Positions 8,327-16,840 of a stretch of DNA of 64,000 nt are shown here, in pieces. Source of the stretch: an uncultured Clostridia bacterium (GTDB taxonomy: Bacteria > Bacillota > Clostridia > UBA1381); contig CANRJY010000001.1 in NCBI GenBank assembly GCA_947631085.1, positions 1 to 64,000 of the forward strand. The letters are read 5' to 3'. The notes beneath the pieces were generated by a model. That model ran no database searches and was not told the DNA's origin. It saw only the letters and a program-made list of their open reading frames with translations. A program made the translations under genes and the position numbers. Every line of letters begins with the position of its first letter. Position 1 is the first letter of the stretch.

Positions 8327-8983
8327 TCAATAATTTTCGGCGTGGATTTCAAAGTAGCTTTGCGGATGACTGCATACGGGGCAAACCTCCGGAGCCTTTG
8401 TACCAACGCATATGTGACCGCAGTTGCGGCACTCCCATACTTTAACCTCGCTCTTTTCGAATACCTGAGCCGTTTCAACATTCTTCAGGAGCGCGCGGTA
8501 GCGTTCCTCATGGTGCTTTTCGATTTCGGCAACCGCGCGGAATTTAGCGGCAAGCTCCGTGAAGCCCTCCTTCTCCGCCGTGTCCGCGAAACCCGCGTAC
8601 ATGTCCGTCCACTCGTAGTTCTCGCCGTCAGCGGCATCCTTTAAGTTTTCCGAAGTCGCACCGAGACCGTTTAATTCCTTAAACCACATCTTAGCGTGCT
8701 CCTTCTCGTTGTCGGCAGTCTTTAAGAACAACGCCGATATCTGCTCGTAGCCTTCCTTTTTCGCTTTTGACGCGAAATAGGTGTACTTGTTCCTCGCCTG
8801 AGACTCGCCCGCGAACGCCGCCTCAAGATTCTTTTCCGTCTGTGTTCCCGCGTACTTGTTTGTTTTCATTTCCTTTACCTCCTCTAATTTATCTCCCGTT
8901 GCCTTGCAAAGCGGACAAACCGCTATCTCGCCTTCGGGTACTTCAAATACTTTTCCGCATACTTTGCATCTGTATTTTTTCAT
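8327..8983 (-). CDS. Rubrerythrin with rubredoxin-like domains at both ends
   Basis: The protein is 218 residues when started at [10 protein letters not shown] (AAAGGAGCG upstream). An N-terminal CxxC...CPLC knuckle (residues 5-30) is followed by the four-helix ferritin-like di-iron domain with the ligands [18 protein letters not shown] and [12 protein letters not shown]-terminal rubredoxin (WECRNCGH...CPVCSHP) ends it. Rubrerythrins reduce hydrogen peroxide in anaerobes, drawing electrons from rubredoxin centres. Ordinary forms carry one rubredoxin domain and this one carries two. It is monocistronic, with its own promoter and terminator. Confidence 0.93.
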   Translation of the reverse strand: MKKYRCKVCGKVFEVPEGEIAVCPLCKATGDKLEEVKEMKTNKYAGTQTEKNLEAAFAGESQARNKYTYFASKAKKEGYEQISALFLKTADNEKEHAKMWFKELNGLGATSENLKDAADGENYEWTDMYAGFADTAEKEGFTELAAKFRAVAEIEKHHEERYRALLKNVETAQVFEKSEVKVWECRNCGHICVGTKAPEVCPVCSHPQSYFEIHAENY

Positions 8984-9019
8984 GGTTCTCGCTCCTTTCA
9001 AGCCGTAATTCCTATTCTT

Positions 9020-9048
9020 ATTTTACCTTGTCAAACGTAAAGTGTCAA
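9020..9048 (-). promoter_or_regulatory. SigA-type promoter of the rubrerythrin gene
   Basis: On the minus strand TTGACA (9043-9048) and TAAAAT (9020-9025) are separated by 17 bases. No clear PerR box was recognised. Confidence 0.75.
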
Positions 9049-9087
9049 GTAAAATTCCTTCAATATGTTAATTTTTTGTAACAACTC

Positions 9088-9116
9088 TTGATTATATCGA
9101 AAAATAGTTTTATAAT
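9088..9116 (+). promoter_or_regulatory. SigA-type promoter of the flippase gene
   Basis: TTGATT (9088-9093) and TATAAT (9111-9116) with a 17-base spacer lie 33 bases before the ATG. Confidence 0.75.
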
Positions 9117-9149
9117 ATACTCTGTATTAAATCACAGAGGAGAATTTTA

Positions 9150-10850
9150 ATGGGTAACGAAAAAAAGGAAACAACGCGCTCGTTTATGAATAACGTCACG
9201 GTGGTGCTTGTTTCGCAAATCATAGTAAAGCTGTTCGGAGCCGTTTATAAAACGGTTCTTGTAAATATAAAGGGGTTCGGCGACGAGGGACTTGGTTTCT
9301 ACAACGTGGGATTTCAAATTTATACTCTGCTTCTCGCGATATCCTCGATCGGCATACCGAACGCCATATCAAAGCTTGTTTCCGAGGAGGCCGCCGTCGG
9401 CAACTATAAGGGCGCGAACAAAATATTCAAAGCCGCGCTTATTCTGTTTTCCGTAATCGGTCTTGCGGCGACCGCATTTCTGTTTTTCGGCGCGGACTAT
9501 CTCGCGAAAAATACTCTGCATTTCGACGGGGCGCAGTATTCTATCCGTGCGCTTGCTCCGTCGCTGTTCTTCGTGTGTATTTCGTCCGTTATACGCGGCT
9601 ATTTCACGGGACTTAAAAACATGAAGGCTACAAGCAATTCACAGATTATCGAGCAGATATTAAAATGCGTTCTGACTATAGTGCTCGTATATGTCGCGGT
9701 CCATATAGGAAAAACCGTTGAAATATCCGCGGGATGGGCTAACCTCGCGACCTCGCTTTCCACGGTGCTGAGCGTACTGTACCTGATATTCTTCTACTAT
9801 AAGCGCAGAAGCGGCATACAGGAAAAAATCCAAAACTCGACATACAGCAAAAATGTTAATGTTCCGATGAGGAAGCTTATGGTCGGTATTCTTATGCTGA
9901 GCATACCGATTTCTCTCGGATCTATCATAACCGCAATAAACCGCGTAATCGACACCGCCACCATAAGCCGAGGTATCGAGGCGGCGTTCGCGGCTGTCAT
10001 TCCCGCTCACGGGGACACCGCCGCGATTTTAAATCCGAGCGCGGAGCAGCTTACAAAGGAAATAGCGCGTCTTTCGGGACTTCTTTCAAAAAGCGATATT
10101 CTTTATAACATGCCGCTCGCGATAAATTTCGCATTCGCGACCGTGCTCGTGCCGTATGTCGCGAGCGCGCTGAAGGTCAAGGACTATAAGGAAGCCGCAC
10201 TTAAAATAAATTATTCATTGTTGATTTCGATACTTATAATTCTTCCGTGCGCGATAGGCTTTATAACTCTGGCTTACCCGATTTACAAAATAATCTACTT
10301 TGCAAAGCCCGAAGGCTACGATCTTTTACAGCTTGTTTCGGTATCGCTTATTTTCGCGGCGCTCGCTCAGACAATGACAGGCTCGCTGCAGGGTATCGGC
10401 AAGGTTTATGTGCCGGCGATAAGTCTTGTGTTCGGCTGTATCGCGAAGGTGATTTTAAACGTTGTGCTCATTCGCATACCGGCAATAAACATATACGGCG
10501 CGGCGATAAGCTCTATTGCCTGCCAGGTGATTTCATGCGCGATATGCTTCGCCGTTTTGGCGAAGGAATGTAAATTGAAGCTGACGTTCGGCAAATATAT
10601 CGGCAAGCCGCTTTTATCGGGCGCGGCTATGGGCGCGGCGGCTGTCGGAGTGTACAAGCTGTGTACGCTTGTGACGGGCGACTCGTTTGCGGGAAACTTC
10701 ATCGCGACGATTATATCTATAGGTGTAGCGGCGGTTGTGTATTTCGCGCTCGTATTCGGACTTAAAATCCTCTCTCCGGACGAGGTTATGCAGCTTCCCG
10801 CAGGTAACAAGCTGTACGGCTTGCTTAAAAAAATGAAATTTTATAAATAA
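9150..10850 (+). CDS. MOP-superfamily lipid flippase (SpoVB/MurJ-like)
   Basis: This polytopic membrane protein of 566 residues has about 14 hydrophobic segments and the N-terminal pattern NNVTVVLVSQIIVKLFGAVY common in SpoVB, MurJ and oligosaccharide flippases. Such proteins turn undecaprenyl-linked precursors (lipid II or polysaccharide units) across the membrane. In spore formers, SpoVB homologues act in cortex synthesis. GAGGAG precedes the ATG. It stands alone on the plus strand with a good promoter. The vegetative sigma signal suggests a general rather than spore-only role, which is inference. Confidence 0.85.
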   Translation: MGNEKKETTRSFMNNVTVVLVSQIIVKLFGAVYKTVLVNIKGFGDEGLGFYNVGFQIYTLLLAISSIGIPNAISKLVSEEAAVGNYKGANKIFKAALILFSVIGLAATAFLFFGADYLAKNTLHFDGAQYSIRALAPSLFFVCISSVIRGYFTGLKNMKATSNSQIIEQILKCVLTIVLVYVAVHIGKTVEISAGWANLATSLSTVLSVLYLIFFYYKRRSGIQEKIQNSTYSKNVNVPMRKLMVGILMLSIPISLGSIITAINRVIDTATISRGIEAAFAAVIPAHGDTAAILNPSAEQLTKEIARLSGLLSKSDILYNMPLAINFAFATVLVPYVASALKVKDYKEAALKINYSLLISILIILPCAIGFITLAYPIYKIIYFAKPEGYDLLQLVSVSLIFAALAQTMTGSLQGIGKVYVPAISLVFGCIAKVILNVVLIRIPAINIYGAAISSIACQVISCAICFAVLAKECKLKLTFGKYIGKPLLSGAAMGAAAVGVYKLCTLVTGDSFAGNFIATIISIGVAAVVYFALVFGLKILSPDEVMQLPAGNKLYGLLKKMKFYK

Positions 10851-10989
10851 TACCCAAAACGCCCGACATAATGGCGGTGTGAGATAAAAACCGAGTTTTC
10901 TGATACAGTCGCTTGTTAAATGCTCATGACAAGATAGAAATATACACATCCGTATGCTATAATGATAAAAAAACGTCAAAAAATTTCCC

Positions 10990-11026
10990 AACCAATGGTT
11001 GAATCTCCCCAATCCAACCATTGGTT
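10990..11026. promoter_or_regulatory. 12-bp inverted repeat upstream of the HTH-membrane regulator
   Basis: AACCAATGGTTG (10990-11001) is perfectly inverted at 11015-11026 with a 13-base spacer. Each arm is itself nearly palindromic. No T-run follows, so an operator for the adjacent HTH protein is more likely than a terminator. Confidence 0.5.
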
Positions 11027-11076
11027 CGTGTGAAAAACATACAGTTAGGCGTATCATTAAAGGCGAAGGGAGAAAA

Positions 11077-11901
11077 ATGATGAATCAGACAGAGATCGGA
11101 AAATTCATTACCAAATGCCGCAAAGAGAAAAAACTGACTCAAGCGCAGTTGGCAGAAAAATTGAACATTACAGACAGAGCGGTATCTAAATGGGAAACGG
11201 GTAAAAGTATGCCCGATTCATCCATAATGTTAGAGCTTTGCGAAATATTGGGAATCACAGTAAACGAGTTGTTAAGCGGGGAGAAAATTGACATGAAAGG
11301 TTTTGAAAAAAAGGCAGATGAAAATTTGCTTGCTTTGAAAAGGAAAGATGAAAATAACTTGACAAAGAATGTGATTATTTCAATTTTATTTTCAGTAACA
11401 CTTTTGATAGGGATTATGGTATGCCTTATTTGCAATATTGCAATATCCGGTAATTTAACATGGTCGCTGATTCCTGTCAGTTCCATCGTCTTTGCATGGG
11501 TTATATCTTTTCCAAGTATTATATTGGGGAAAAGAGGAGTTGTTGTAAGTTTAATAGCCTTAAGTGTTTTTATCTTTCCCTATTTGTTTTTGTTAGGCAA
11601 TTTAATAAAGGTGAAAGAAGTATTTTCAGTTGGTGCGGCAGTGGCGGTAATTTCAATCGTTTTCTTATGGATAATAGCTGCATTATTCAGCCGCATTGGG
11701 AAAACAAGGAAGTTGATCGCTTTGGGAATAACTTTTTTGTTAGCTATCCCATTCATGATCATTGTCAATGTAATACTGTCAAAAATGATAGAGGAACCTA
11801 TTTTTGACATATGGGACATGCTGTCTGCCTTTATATTTTTGATATTTGCGTTTGTTTCTTTCATTTGTGACTATGCTAAGAAAAAGGGCTTGATGAAGTA
11901 A
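11077..11901 (+). CDS. XRE-family HTH protein with C-terminal membrane domain
   Basis: The 274-residue protein (start MMNQTEIGKF after GAAGGGAG) has an N-terminal XRE helix-turn-helix (residues 5-62, with LTQAQLAEKLNITDRAVSKW). A linker and about five hydrophobic segments from about residue 105 to the C-terminus follow. Membrane-tethered XRE regulators of this kind are common in Firmicutes, often next to transporters, but none is adjacent. The coding sequence is visibly AT-richer than its neighbours and the gene is isolated, which fits recent acquisition. Signal and target genes are unknown. Confidence 0.8.
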   Translation: MMNQTEIGKFITKCRKEKKLTQAQLAEKLNITDRAVSKWETGKSMPDSSIMLELCEILGITVNELLSGEKIDMKGFEKKADENLLALKRKDENNLTKNVIISILFSVTLLIGIMVCLICNIAISGNLTWSLIPVSSIVFAWVISFPSIILGKRGVVVSLIALSVFIFPYLFLLGNLIKVKEVFSVGAAVAVISIVFLWIIAALFSRIGKTRKLIALGITFLLAIPFMIIVNVILSKMIEEPIFDIWDMLSAFIFLIFAFVSFICDYAKKKGLMK

Positions 11902-11918
11902 TAAAAATGCTAATGTAA

Positions 11919-11955
11919 AAAACGGCATATCGCAATTTAAGCGATATGCCGTTTT
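11919..11955. terminator. Bidirectional terminator
   Basis: A 15-bp stem (11919-11933 with 11941-11955) with A and T runs at its sides closes the HTH-membrane gene. It may also serve the minus-strand dehydrogenase operon that ends at 12033. Confidence 0.85.
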
Positions 11956-12032
11956 CTGCACTCTGTCCGACTGCCTGTCATAAAATTATTGATTATATGT
12001 CTTATGTCATGCCATCTAATGTCGGGCATTTT

Positions 12033-12989
12033 TTATTTGTCCACTCTGTTTCTCTTTTGACCGAGCTGGAACGCCTGTATGTTTTTGTATATCTCTTTCA
12101 TGCAGCGCACCCTCGATTCATACGCGCCCCATGCCATATGCGGCGTGAAAATTACGTTATCAAGATCGAGTATACTGTTGTAAGGACTCATAGGATGAAT
12201 GGGTTCTTCGGTATATACATCTATGCCTATTCCTCCTATGCGTTTTTCTATTACCGCGTCGGTAAGCGCGCGTTCGTCAACTACAGCGCCCCTGGCTGTG
12301 TTTATTACAACCGCCGTTTTTTTCATAAGCGCGATTTGCTCGCTGCCTATCATTTTATATGTCTTGTCTGTGAGCGGAACATGAATTGATATTATATCGG
12401 CGCGCCTGCATAATTCGTTCACGCTCGGAACACAATTATATATAGGGTTTCGTGTGCGGGTATAGGCTATTCCCTCCGCGCCCAGCGCATTGGCGATAGA
12501 GAGCACCTTTTTCCCTATATTACCCAATCCCACAACACCCCATGTCATGCCCGAGATCTCGTGAAATACCGGCTCGAGATGGTTTTGCAGTCCGCTATGT
12601 AAATATTGGTAATCTTTTTTCACATAGTTGTCATACTCCCTCAGATGAGTTACGAGCGACAATGCCATAGATACCGTCACCTGCGCCACAGAATCGGTGG
12701 AATAGCCTTTTACGTTACATACGCCTATTTCATGTCTCCAGCAGTAGTTCAAATCCACATTGTCATAGCCCGTCGCCGTCACGCATATCAGGCGCAGATT
12801 CTTCGTGTCGTGAAGATTTTCGCGGTTTAATTTTATTTTATTTGTAATAATAACATCCGCGTTCTGAATACGATATTTCACCTGATAATCCTCGGTCATC
12901 GGATAAGCCGTGAAATCGCCGAGCTTTTTGAACAGCGACAGATCCAGGTCGTCACCAAGAGTTTTCGCGTCAAGCATAACAATTTTCAT
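12033..12989 (-). CDS. NAD-dependent D-2-hydroxyacid dehydrogenase
   Basis: The 318-residue protein (start MKIVMLDAKTL after AAGGAGGATC) has the NAD-binding Rossmann motif VGLGNIGKKV and the family signature NTARGAVVDERAL. The catalytic residues sit in these blocks, with the His in TPHMAWG. Members reduce 2-keto acids such as hydroxypyruvate, glyoxylate or pyruvate to D-hydroxy acids in the cytosol. The start overlaps the thioesterase stop (ATGA), so the two genes are coupled at the end of the pfkA-pyk operon. A role disposing of pyruvate or hydroxypyruvate is plausible. Exact substrate cannot be told. Confidence 0.88.
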   Translation of the reverse strand: MKIVMLDAKTLGDDLDLSLFKKLGDFTAYPMTEDYQVKYRIQNADVIITNKIKLNRENLHDTKNLRLICVTATGYDNVDLNYCWRHEIGVCNVKGYSTDSVAQVTVSMALSLVTHLREYDNYVKKDYQYLHSGLQNHLEPVFHEISGMTWGVVGLGNIGKKVLSIANALGAEGIAYTRTRNPIYNCVPSVNELCRRADIISIHVPLTDKTYKMIGSEQIALMKKTAVVINTARGAVVDERALTDAVIEKRIGGIGIDVYTEEPIHPMSPYNSILDLDNVIFTPHMAWGAYESRVRCMKEIYKNIQAFQLGQKRNRVDK

Positions 12990-13420
12990 GACTGATCCTC
13001 CTTCGACAAAAGACCGCTTAGCTTTTCCCAAAGCTCCGGATAGCGCTTTTTCAAATTAATCGGCGCAAAATCACTGCTCACAAAGCCGTGAACGGTTCTG
13101 CCCGTCGCCATAAGCTTTCGTTCGGGCAGTTTAAACACCTCGTAATGGAACTCGCATCGCGCGACGGTGAGCTTTACCAGCCTACACGTCACAACGACCT
13201 CGTCCTCGTACCTGAGCCCGTAATGGTATTTTGCGCCCGTTTCGGTAAGCGGAAGCATAATGCCTTGCTTTTCCATTTCGGAATACGTTATTCCCGTCTT
13301 TTTTATAAAATCCGTTCTCGCCTGCTCAAACCACGGGTAATACCGCGAATGATGTACTATGCCCATCATATCGGTTTCCGCGTAGCGCACCGTCAGGAAT
13401 GTTTCGCTTATATATGACAT
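12986..13420 (-). CDS. Acyl-CoA thioesterase, YbgC/4-hydroxybenzoyl-CoA type
   Basis: The 144-residue hot-dog fold protein (start MSYISETF, AAGGAAA upstream) has the family block RYAETDMMGIVHHSRY near the N-terminus, with the catalytic Asp17 position. It hydrolyses acyl-CoA or acyl-carrier thioesters; substrate unknown. It begins 13 bases after the pyruvate kinase stop and overlaps the next gene by 4 bases. A longer frame to 13483 lies inside pyk and is rejected. Confidence 0.88.
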   Translation of the reverse strand: MSYISETFLTVRYAETDMMGIVHHSRYYPWFEQARTDFIKKTGITYSEMEKQGIMLPLTETGAKYHYGLRYEDEVVVTCRLVKLTVARCEFHYEVFKLPERKLMATGRTVHGFVSSDFAPINLKKRYPELWEKLSGLLSKEDQS

Positions 13421-13433
13421 GGATTTTCCTTCT

Positions 13434-15188
13434 TTACAATAAATTCTCTGTTCCCGAATAAACCAGTCCGTGTCCGCCGTCAATCGTGATCGTCGTGCCG
13501 CTCTTTAAAATCTTGGTAGCACCCGCGGCTTCTGTAATAACCGGAATATCGAGCGCCATCGCAAGAATAACCGCGTTGCTCGACTCGCCCTTTTCCTCCG
13601 ATACGATACCCGACGCCTTCTTGAGAATGGGGATCATATCAACAGTTACCTTATCCGTTACGAGAATATCGCCCTCCTCGAACGTCTTTGAAAGCATCTG
13701 CGCGTCTGTCGCGACGCATACGTTAGCCGTCTTGTGCAGCTTCGTCATGCCGCGTCCCGTTACGAGAATATGACCGACAAGGTGAACCTTCATGATGTTT
13801 GTCGTACCCGAAATACCCATCGGAGCGCCGCCCGTGATAACAACGAGGTCGCCGTCCTTAACAAGCCCCGTCGTCTGCGCACACTCTACGGCATGGTCGA
13901 ACAGCTCGTCTGTGTTGTCTCTCGCCTCGCTCATTATAGGAACGATACCCCACGAAAGATTGAGCTGACGGCGCGCTTTAACGCTCAGCGTCGGCGCGAT
14001 TATCGGACATTGCGGGCGAAAACGCGATAACTGCAAAGCCGTGCCGCCCGAATATGTAAGCGCGATTACAGCGGCGGCTCTCAGGTCGTGAGCCGTTGTA
14101 CATGTGGCGTGGCTGATAGCGTTTGACACGTCCATACGCGAGTCAAATTCCATGTTTTCAAGACGCTTTACATAGTTGATTTCCCGCTCCGTTCTCTCCG
14201 CGATCCTCGCCATTGTCTTAACCGCCTCAACAGGATATTTTCCTATAGCCGTCTCGCCCGAAAGCATAATAGCGCTTGTTCCGTCGTATATGGCGTTTGC
14301 GACGTCGGTTGTTTCCGCTCTTGTCGGGCGCGGATTTCTTATCATCGAATCGAGCATCTGCGTAGCCGTAATAACCGCCTTGCCCGCTCTGTATGTCTGT
14401 TTTATAAGCTGCTTTTGAATAACGGGCAGATCCTGCATATCGATCTCAACGCCCATGTCGCCGCGCGCTACCATTATACCGTTCGACGCGCGGATGATAT
14501 CATCTATGTTTTGAACGCCCTCGGCGTTTTCTATCTTCGCGATTATGTTTATGTCCGAGCCGCCGTTCTTTTCAAGGAGATGTCTTATTTCGAGAACGTC
14601 GTTTGCCGTGCGCACGAACGACGCCGCGATAAAGTCAACGTCCTGTTCGATACCGAAAAGTATGTCATCGATATCCTTTTGGCTCATATACGGCATTGAA
14701 AGCGACACGTTCGGCACATTTACGCCCTTTTTATTGGAAATAGCGCCGCCGTTTTTGACCTCGCACACGATTTTTGTGCTCTTGACGCTGACGACCTCCA
14801 TCTCGATAAGACCGTCGTCGATAAGTATTCTCGTGCCTTTTTTAACGTCCTTCGGCAAATCCGGATATGTAATCGAAACCTGGTTCTCGTCGCCCTCCAC
14901 GTCCTCGGTGCAGAGCGTAAACTTCTGACCTTCGACAAGCGTTACCTTGCCGTCTTTGAAATCCTTGATTCTTATTTCCGGTCCTTTTGTGTCGAGCAAA
15001 ATCGCAACCGGAATATCAAGCTCCTCGCGCACCTTTTTGATACGGTTCATTCTCACGAGCGCCTCCTCGTGCGTACCGTGCGAAAAGTTTAAGCGCGCCA
15101 CGTCCATACCCGCGAGCATCAAATCGCGCAGCACCGCCTCACTGTCCGTAGCCGGACCCATCGTGCAGACAATTTTTGTTTTTCTCAT
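13434..15188 (-). CDS. pyk: Pyruvate kinase with C-terminal swivel domain
   Basis: The 584 residues match the long Firmicutes form. The catalytic barrel has RLNFSHG, ILLDTKGPEIR and the signature block IIAKIENAEGVQNID. MVARGDMGVE and the TATQMLDSM helix follow. After the allosteric domain (about 350-475) comes an extra PPDK-like swivel domain of ~110 residues ending in TIDGGHGLVYSG. It converts PEP and ADP to pyruvate and ATP. It lies 81 bases after pfkA, across a weak hairpin, so it could be partly uncoupled from upstream transcription. Confidence 0.97.
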   Translation of the reverse strand: MRKTKIVCTMGPATDSEAVLRDLMLAGMDVARLNFSHGTHEEALVRMNRIKKVREELDIPVAILLDTKGPEIRIKDFKDGKVTLVEGQKFTLCTEDVEGDENQVSITYPDLPKDVKKGTRILIDDGLIEMEVVSVKSTKIVCEVKNGGAISNKKGVNVPNVSLSMPYMSQKDIDDILFGIEQDVDFIAASFVRTANDVLEIRHLLEKNGGSDINIIAKIENAEGVQNIDDIIRASNGIMVARGDMGVEIDMQDLPVIQKQLIKQTYRAGKAVITATQMLDSMIRNPRPTRAETTDVANAIYDGTSAIMLSGETAIGKYPVEAVKTMARIAERTEREINYVKRLENMEFDSRMDVSNAISHATCTTAHDLRAAAVIALTYSGGTALQLSRFRPQCPIIAPTLSVKARRQLNLSWGIVPIMSEARDNTDELFDHAVECAQTTGLVKDGDLVVITGGAPMGISGTTNIMKVHLVGHILVTGRGMTKLHKTANVCVATDAQMLSKTFEEGDILVTDKVTVDMIPILKKASGIVSEEKGESSNAVILAMALDIPVITEAAGATKILKSGTTITIDGGHGLVYSGTENLL

Positions 15189-15224
15189 AATGTTACTCCC
15201 CTCTCTTAATTTTTATTTGTTTAA

Positions 15225-15248
15225 AAGGCTGCCGAAACTGACAGCCTT
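15225..15248 (-). terminator. Weak hairpin between pfkA and pyk
   Basis: A 7-bp stem (AAGGCTG with CAGCCTT) is followed on the minus strand by TTTT. It is short and may only reduce read-through from pfkA into pyk. Confidence 0.45.
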
Positions 15249-15269
15249 ATTTTTACCGGTTTAAATAAT

Positions 15270-16247
15270 TTAAATCGAAAGCTTTTTCGCCAAATCCACA
15301 AGCGCCTGCGGGAGCGTTTTGGTCATGGCTAATCCTTCTTCTATGTCTACGTCGGTGATGATATGGTCGCGCATACATACTATTCTGTTCTGCTTGCCTT
15401 CCAACAGCAGCTCTACCGCTTTGCCGCCCATTTCGCTCGCGATAACTCTGTCGCGTACAGTCGGACTGCCGCCGCGCTGAACGTGACCGAGTATCGTCGC
15501 TCTTGACTCTATACCCGTTTTTTCTTCTATTTCCTTCGCCATCTCGATAACGCCGCCGATACCCTCAGCAACTATTACTATAGAATGCTTCTTTCCTCTC
15601 GCCTTGCTTTCGAGAATGGGGCGCAAAACGTCCTCGTCAAAGCTCCATTTGTGCTCGGGAACGAGAACTACCTCCGCGCCGCACGCTATTGCCGCCTGGA
15701 TCGCGATATAGCCCGCGGCTCTTCCCATAACCTCGATTATGGAGCAGCGCTCGTGGCTCTGGGCGGTGTCTCTTATCTTATCCACCGCGTCCTTAACCGT
15801 GTTAAGACATGTGTCATAACCCACGGTGTATTCGCTGCAGCCGATATCGTTGTCTATCGTGCCGGGTAACGCGATTGTGGGAAGTCCGTGTTTGCACAGC
15901 TCGCGCGCGCCCTTGAACGAGCCGTCGCCGCCAATCACAACAAGTCCGTCAAGACCGAACACTCTCGATATCTCTATCGCCTTCTTAACGCCCTCCTCGG
16001 TTTTGAACTCGAGGCAGCGCGCTGTCTGAAGAATTGTTCCGCCCTTTTGAAGTGTTTCCGAAACGGAACGCGGACCCATCTCGCTCATTTCGCCGTTGAT
16101 AAGACCGTTATAGCCCCTGCGGATTCCCATTACCTTCAGTCTGTAATAGTTTCCCACTCTGACGACCGCACGAATCGCGGCGTTCATACCCGGCGCATCG
16201 CCTCCGCTCGTTAAAACTCCTATCGTCCTTATGTTTCTGTTTTCCAT
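15270..16247 (-). CDS. pfkA: 6-phosphofructokinase, ATP-dependent
   Basis: The 325-residue protein (start MENRNIRTIG, GGGAGGAC upstream; a GTG six codons earlier is less likely) shows TSGGDAPGMNA, GGDGSFKGA and the catalytic PGTIDND, with FGLD and GHVQRGGSPT further on. The Gly in GGDGS is typical of ATP-using rather than PPi-using enzymes. It phosphorylates fructose 6-phosphate in glycolysis. It follows the small protein gene by 29 bases and precedes pyk, the usual Firmicutes order. Confidence 0.97.
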   Translation of the reverse strand: MENRNIRTIGVLTSGGDAPGMNAAIRAVVRVGNYYRLKVMGIRRGYNGLINGEMSEMGPRSVSETLQKGGTILQTARCLEFKTEEGVKKAIEISRVFGLDGLVVIGGDGSFKGARELCKHGLPTIALPGTIDNDIGCSEYTVGYDTCLNTVKDAVDKIRDTAQSHERCSIIEVMGRAAGYIAIQAAIACGAEVVLVPEHKWSFDEDVLRPILESKARGKKHSIVIVAEGIGGVIEMAKEIEEKTGIESRATILGHVQRGGSPTVRDRVIASEMGGKAVELLLEGKQNRIVCMRDHIITDVDIEEGLAMTKTLPQALVDLAKKLSI

Positions 16248-16276
16248 TCTGTTTTGTCCTCCCACTCAATTTATAA

Positions 16277-16468
16277 TCAGAATAATTCGTTTTCGAAAAT
16301 CAAATCCTGCGCCTGGTCAAGCTCCGTTTGAGGCACAAGTACCTCCATGCAGCAACCGTCGTCATTTCTGGCATGGCGCACCCTTGAAATTATGCCGTTT
16401 TCACGCAGGACATCCACAAGTCTTTTGACGGCGTCCTCCGCGTGCGACACATAAACAACTATCCACAT
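16277..16468 (-). CDS. Small unknown protein, ferredoxin-like fold suspected
   Basis: The 63-residue protein starts MWIVVYVSHAEDAVKRL and has an alternating strand-helix-strand pattern ending LDQAQDLIFENELF. This resembles DUF2007-type small domains (a guess from pattern, not from a search). A Cys pair (DDGCCMEV) lies in the middle. GGAGCGGGAGATAT precedes the ATG. It sits 11 bases after mtrB and 29 before pfkA, so it is surely co-transcribed. Function unknown. Confidence 0.7.
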   Translation of the reverse strand: MWIVVYVSHAEDAVKRLVDVLRENGIISRVRHARNDDGCCMEVLVPQTELDQAQDLIFENELF

Positions 16469-16479
16469 ATCTCCCGCTC

Positions 16480-16707
16480 CTATTTGCTCTCAGATAAAAC
16501 CTTACCTACTTTTGTATATATTTCCGCTTTGCCCTTGATTTTGATTGCGGATGTGTTCTCCGTAAACTGGGCAATATACACCTCGCCCTCGTCAAGCTTC
16601 TCGGTGTGATGGAATTTGGTATCCCTTCCGCGGGTAAGTCCTATTATATTTACTCCGTTTTCCAAAGCCTTTATAGCGATATACTCGTTTCCTATTGAAT
16701 TTTCCAT
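16480..16707 (-). CDS. mtrB: TRAP, trp RNA-binding attenuation protein (MtrB homologue)
   Basis: The 75-residue protein (start [10 protein letters not shown] after AAGGAAGGG) aligns without gaps to Bacillus subtilis MtrB as I recall it, and has the same length. The shared core includes [21 protein letters not shown] and [11 protein letters not shown]. The RNA-contact residues Lys37 and Lys56 are kept, and Arg58 is Lys. TRAP is an 11-mer ring that, with bound tryptophan, wraps GAG/UAG repeats in trp leaders to terminate transcription or block translation. Here folE (mtrA), its Bacillus partner, is absent, and mtrB heads an apparent operon with pfkA and pyk. The RNA target is not in this window as far as I can see. 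Confidence 0.93.
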   Translation of the reverse strand: MENSIGNEYIAIKALENGVNIIGLTRGRDTKFHHTEKLDEGEVYIAQFTENTSAIKIKGKAEIYTKVGKVLSESK

Positions 16708-16733
16708 AAATATCCCTTCCTTCGCTATTATAT

Positions 16734-16762
16734 AATATATCCTATTTTGCGAAAAAAAGCAA
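16734..16762 (-). promoter_or_regulatory. Putative promoter of the mtrB-pfkA-pyk operon
   Basis: On the minus strand TTGCTT (16757-16762) and TATATT (16734-16739) are 17 bases apart, 27 bases before the mtrB ATG. It is a moderate match. Confidence 0.5.
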
Positions 16763-16840
16763 GAGTATTTATAAGAAAAATACATATATTACATAAATTT
16801 GACCGAAATATTTGCGTTGTTTGCGTTATTTGCGGCGTTT

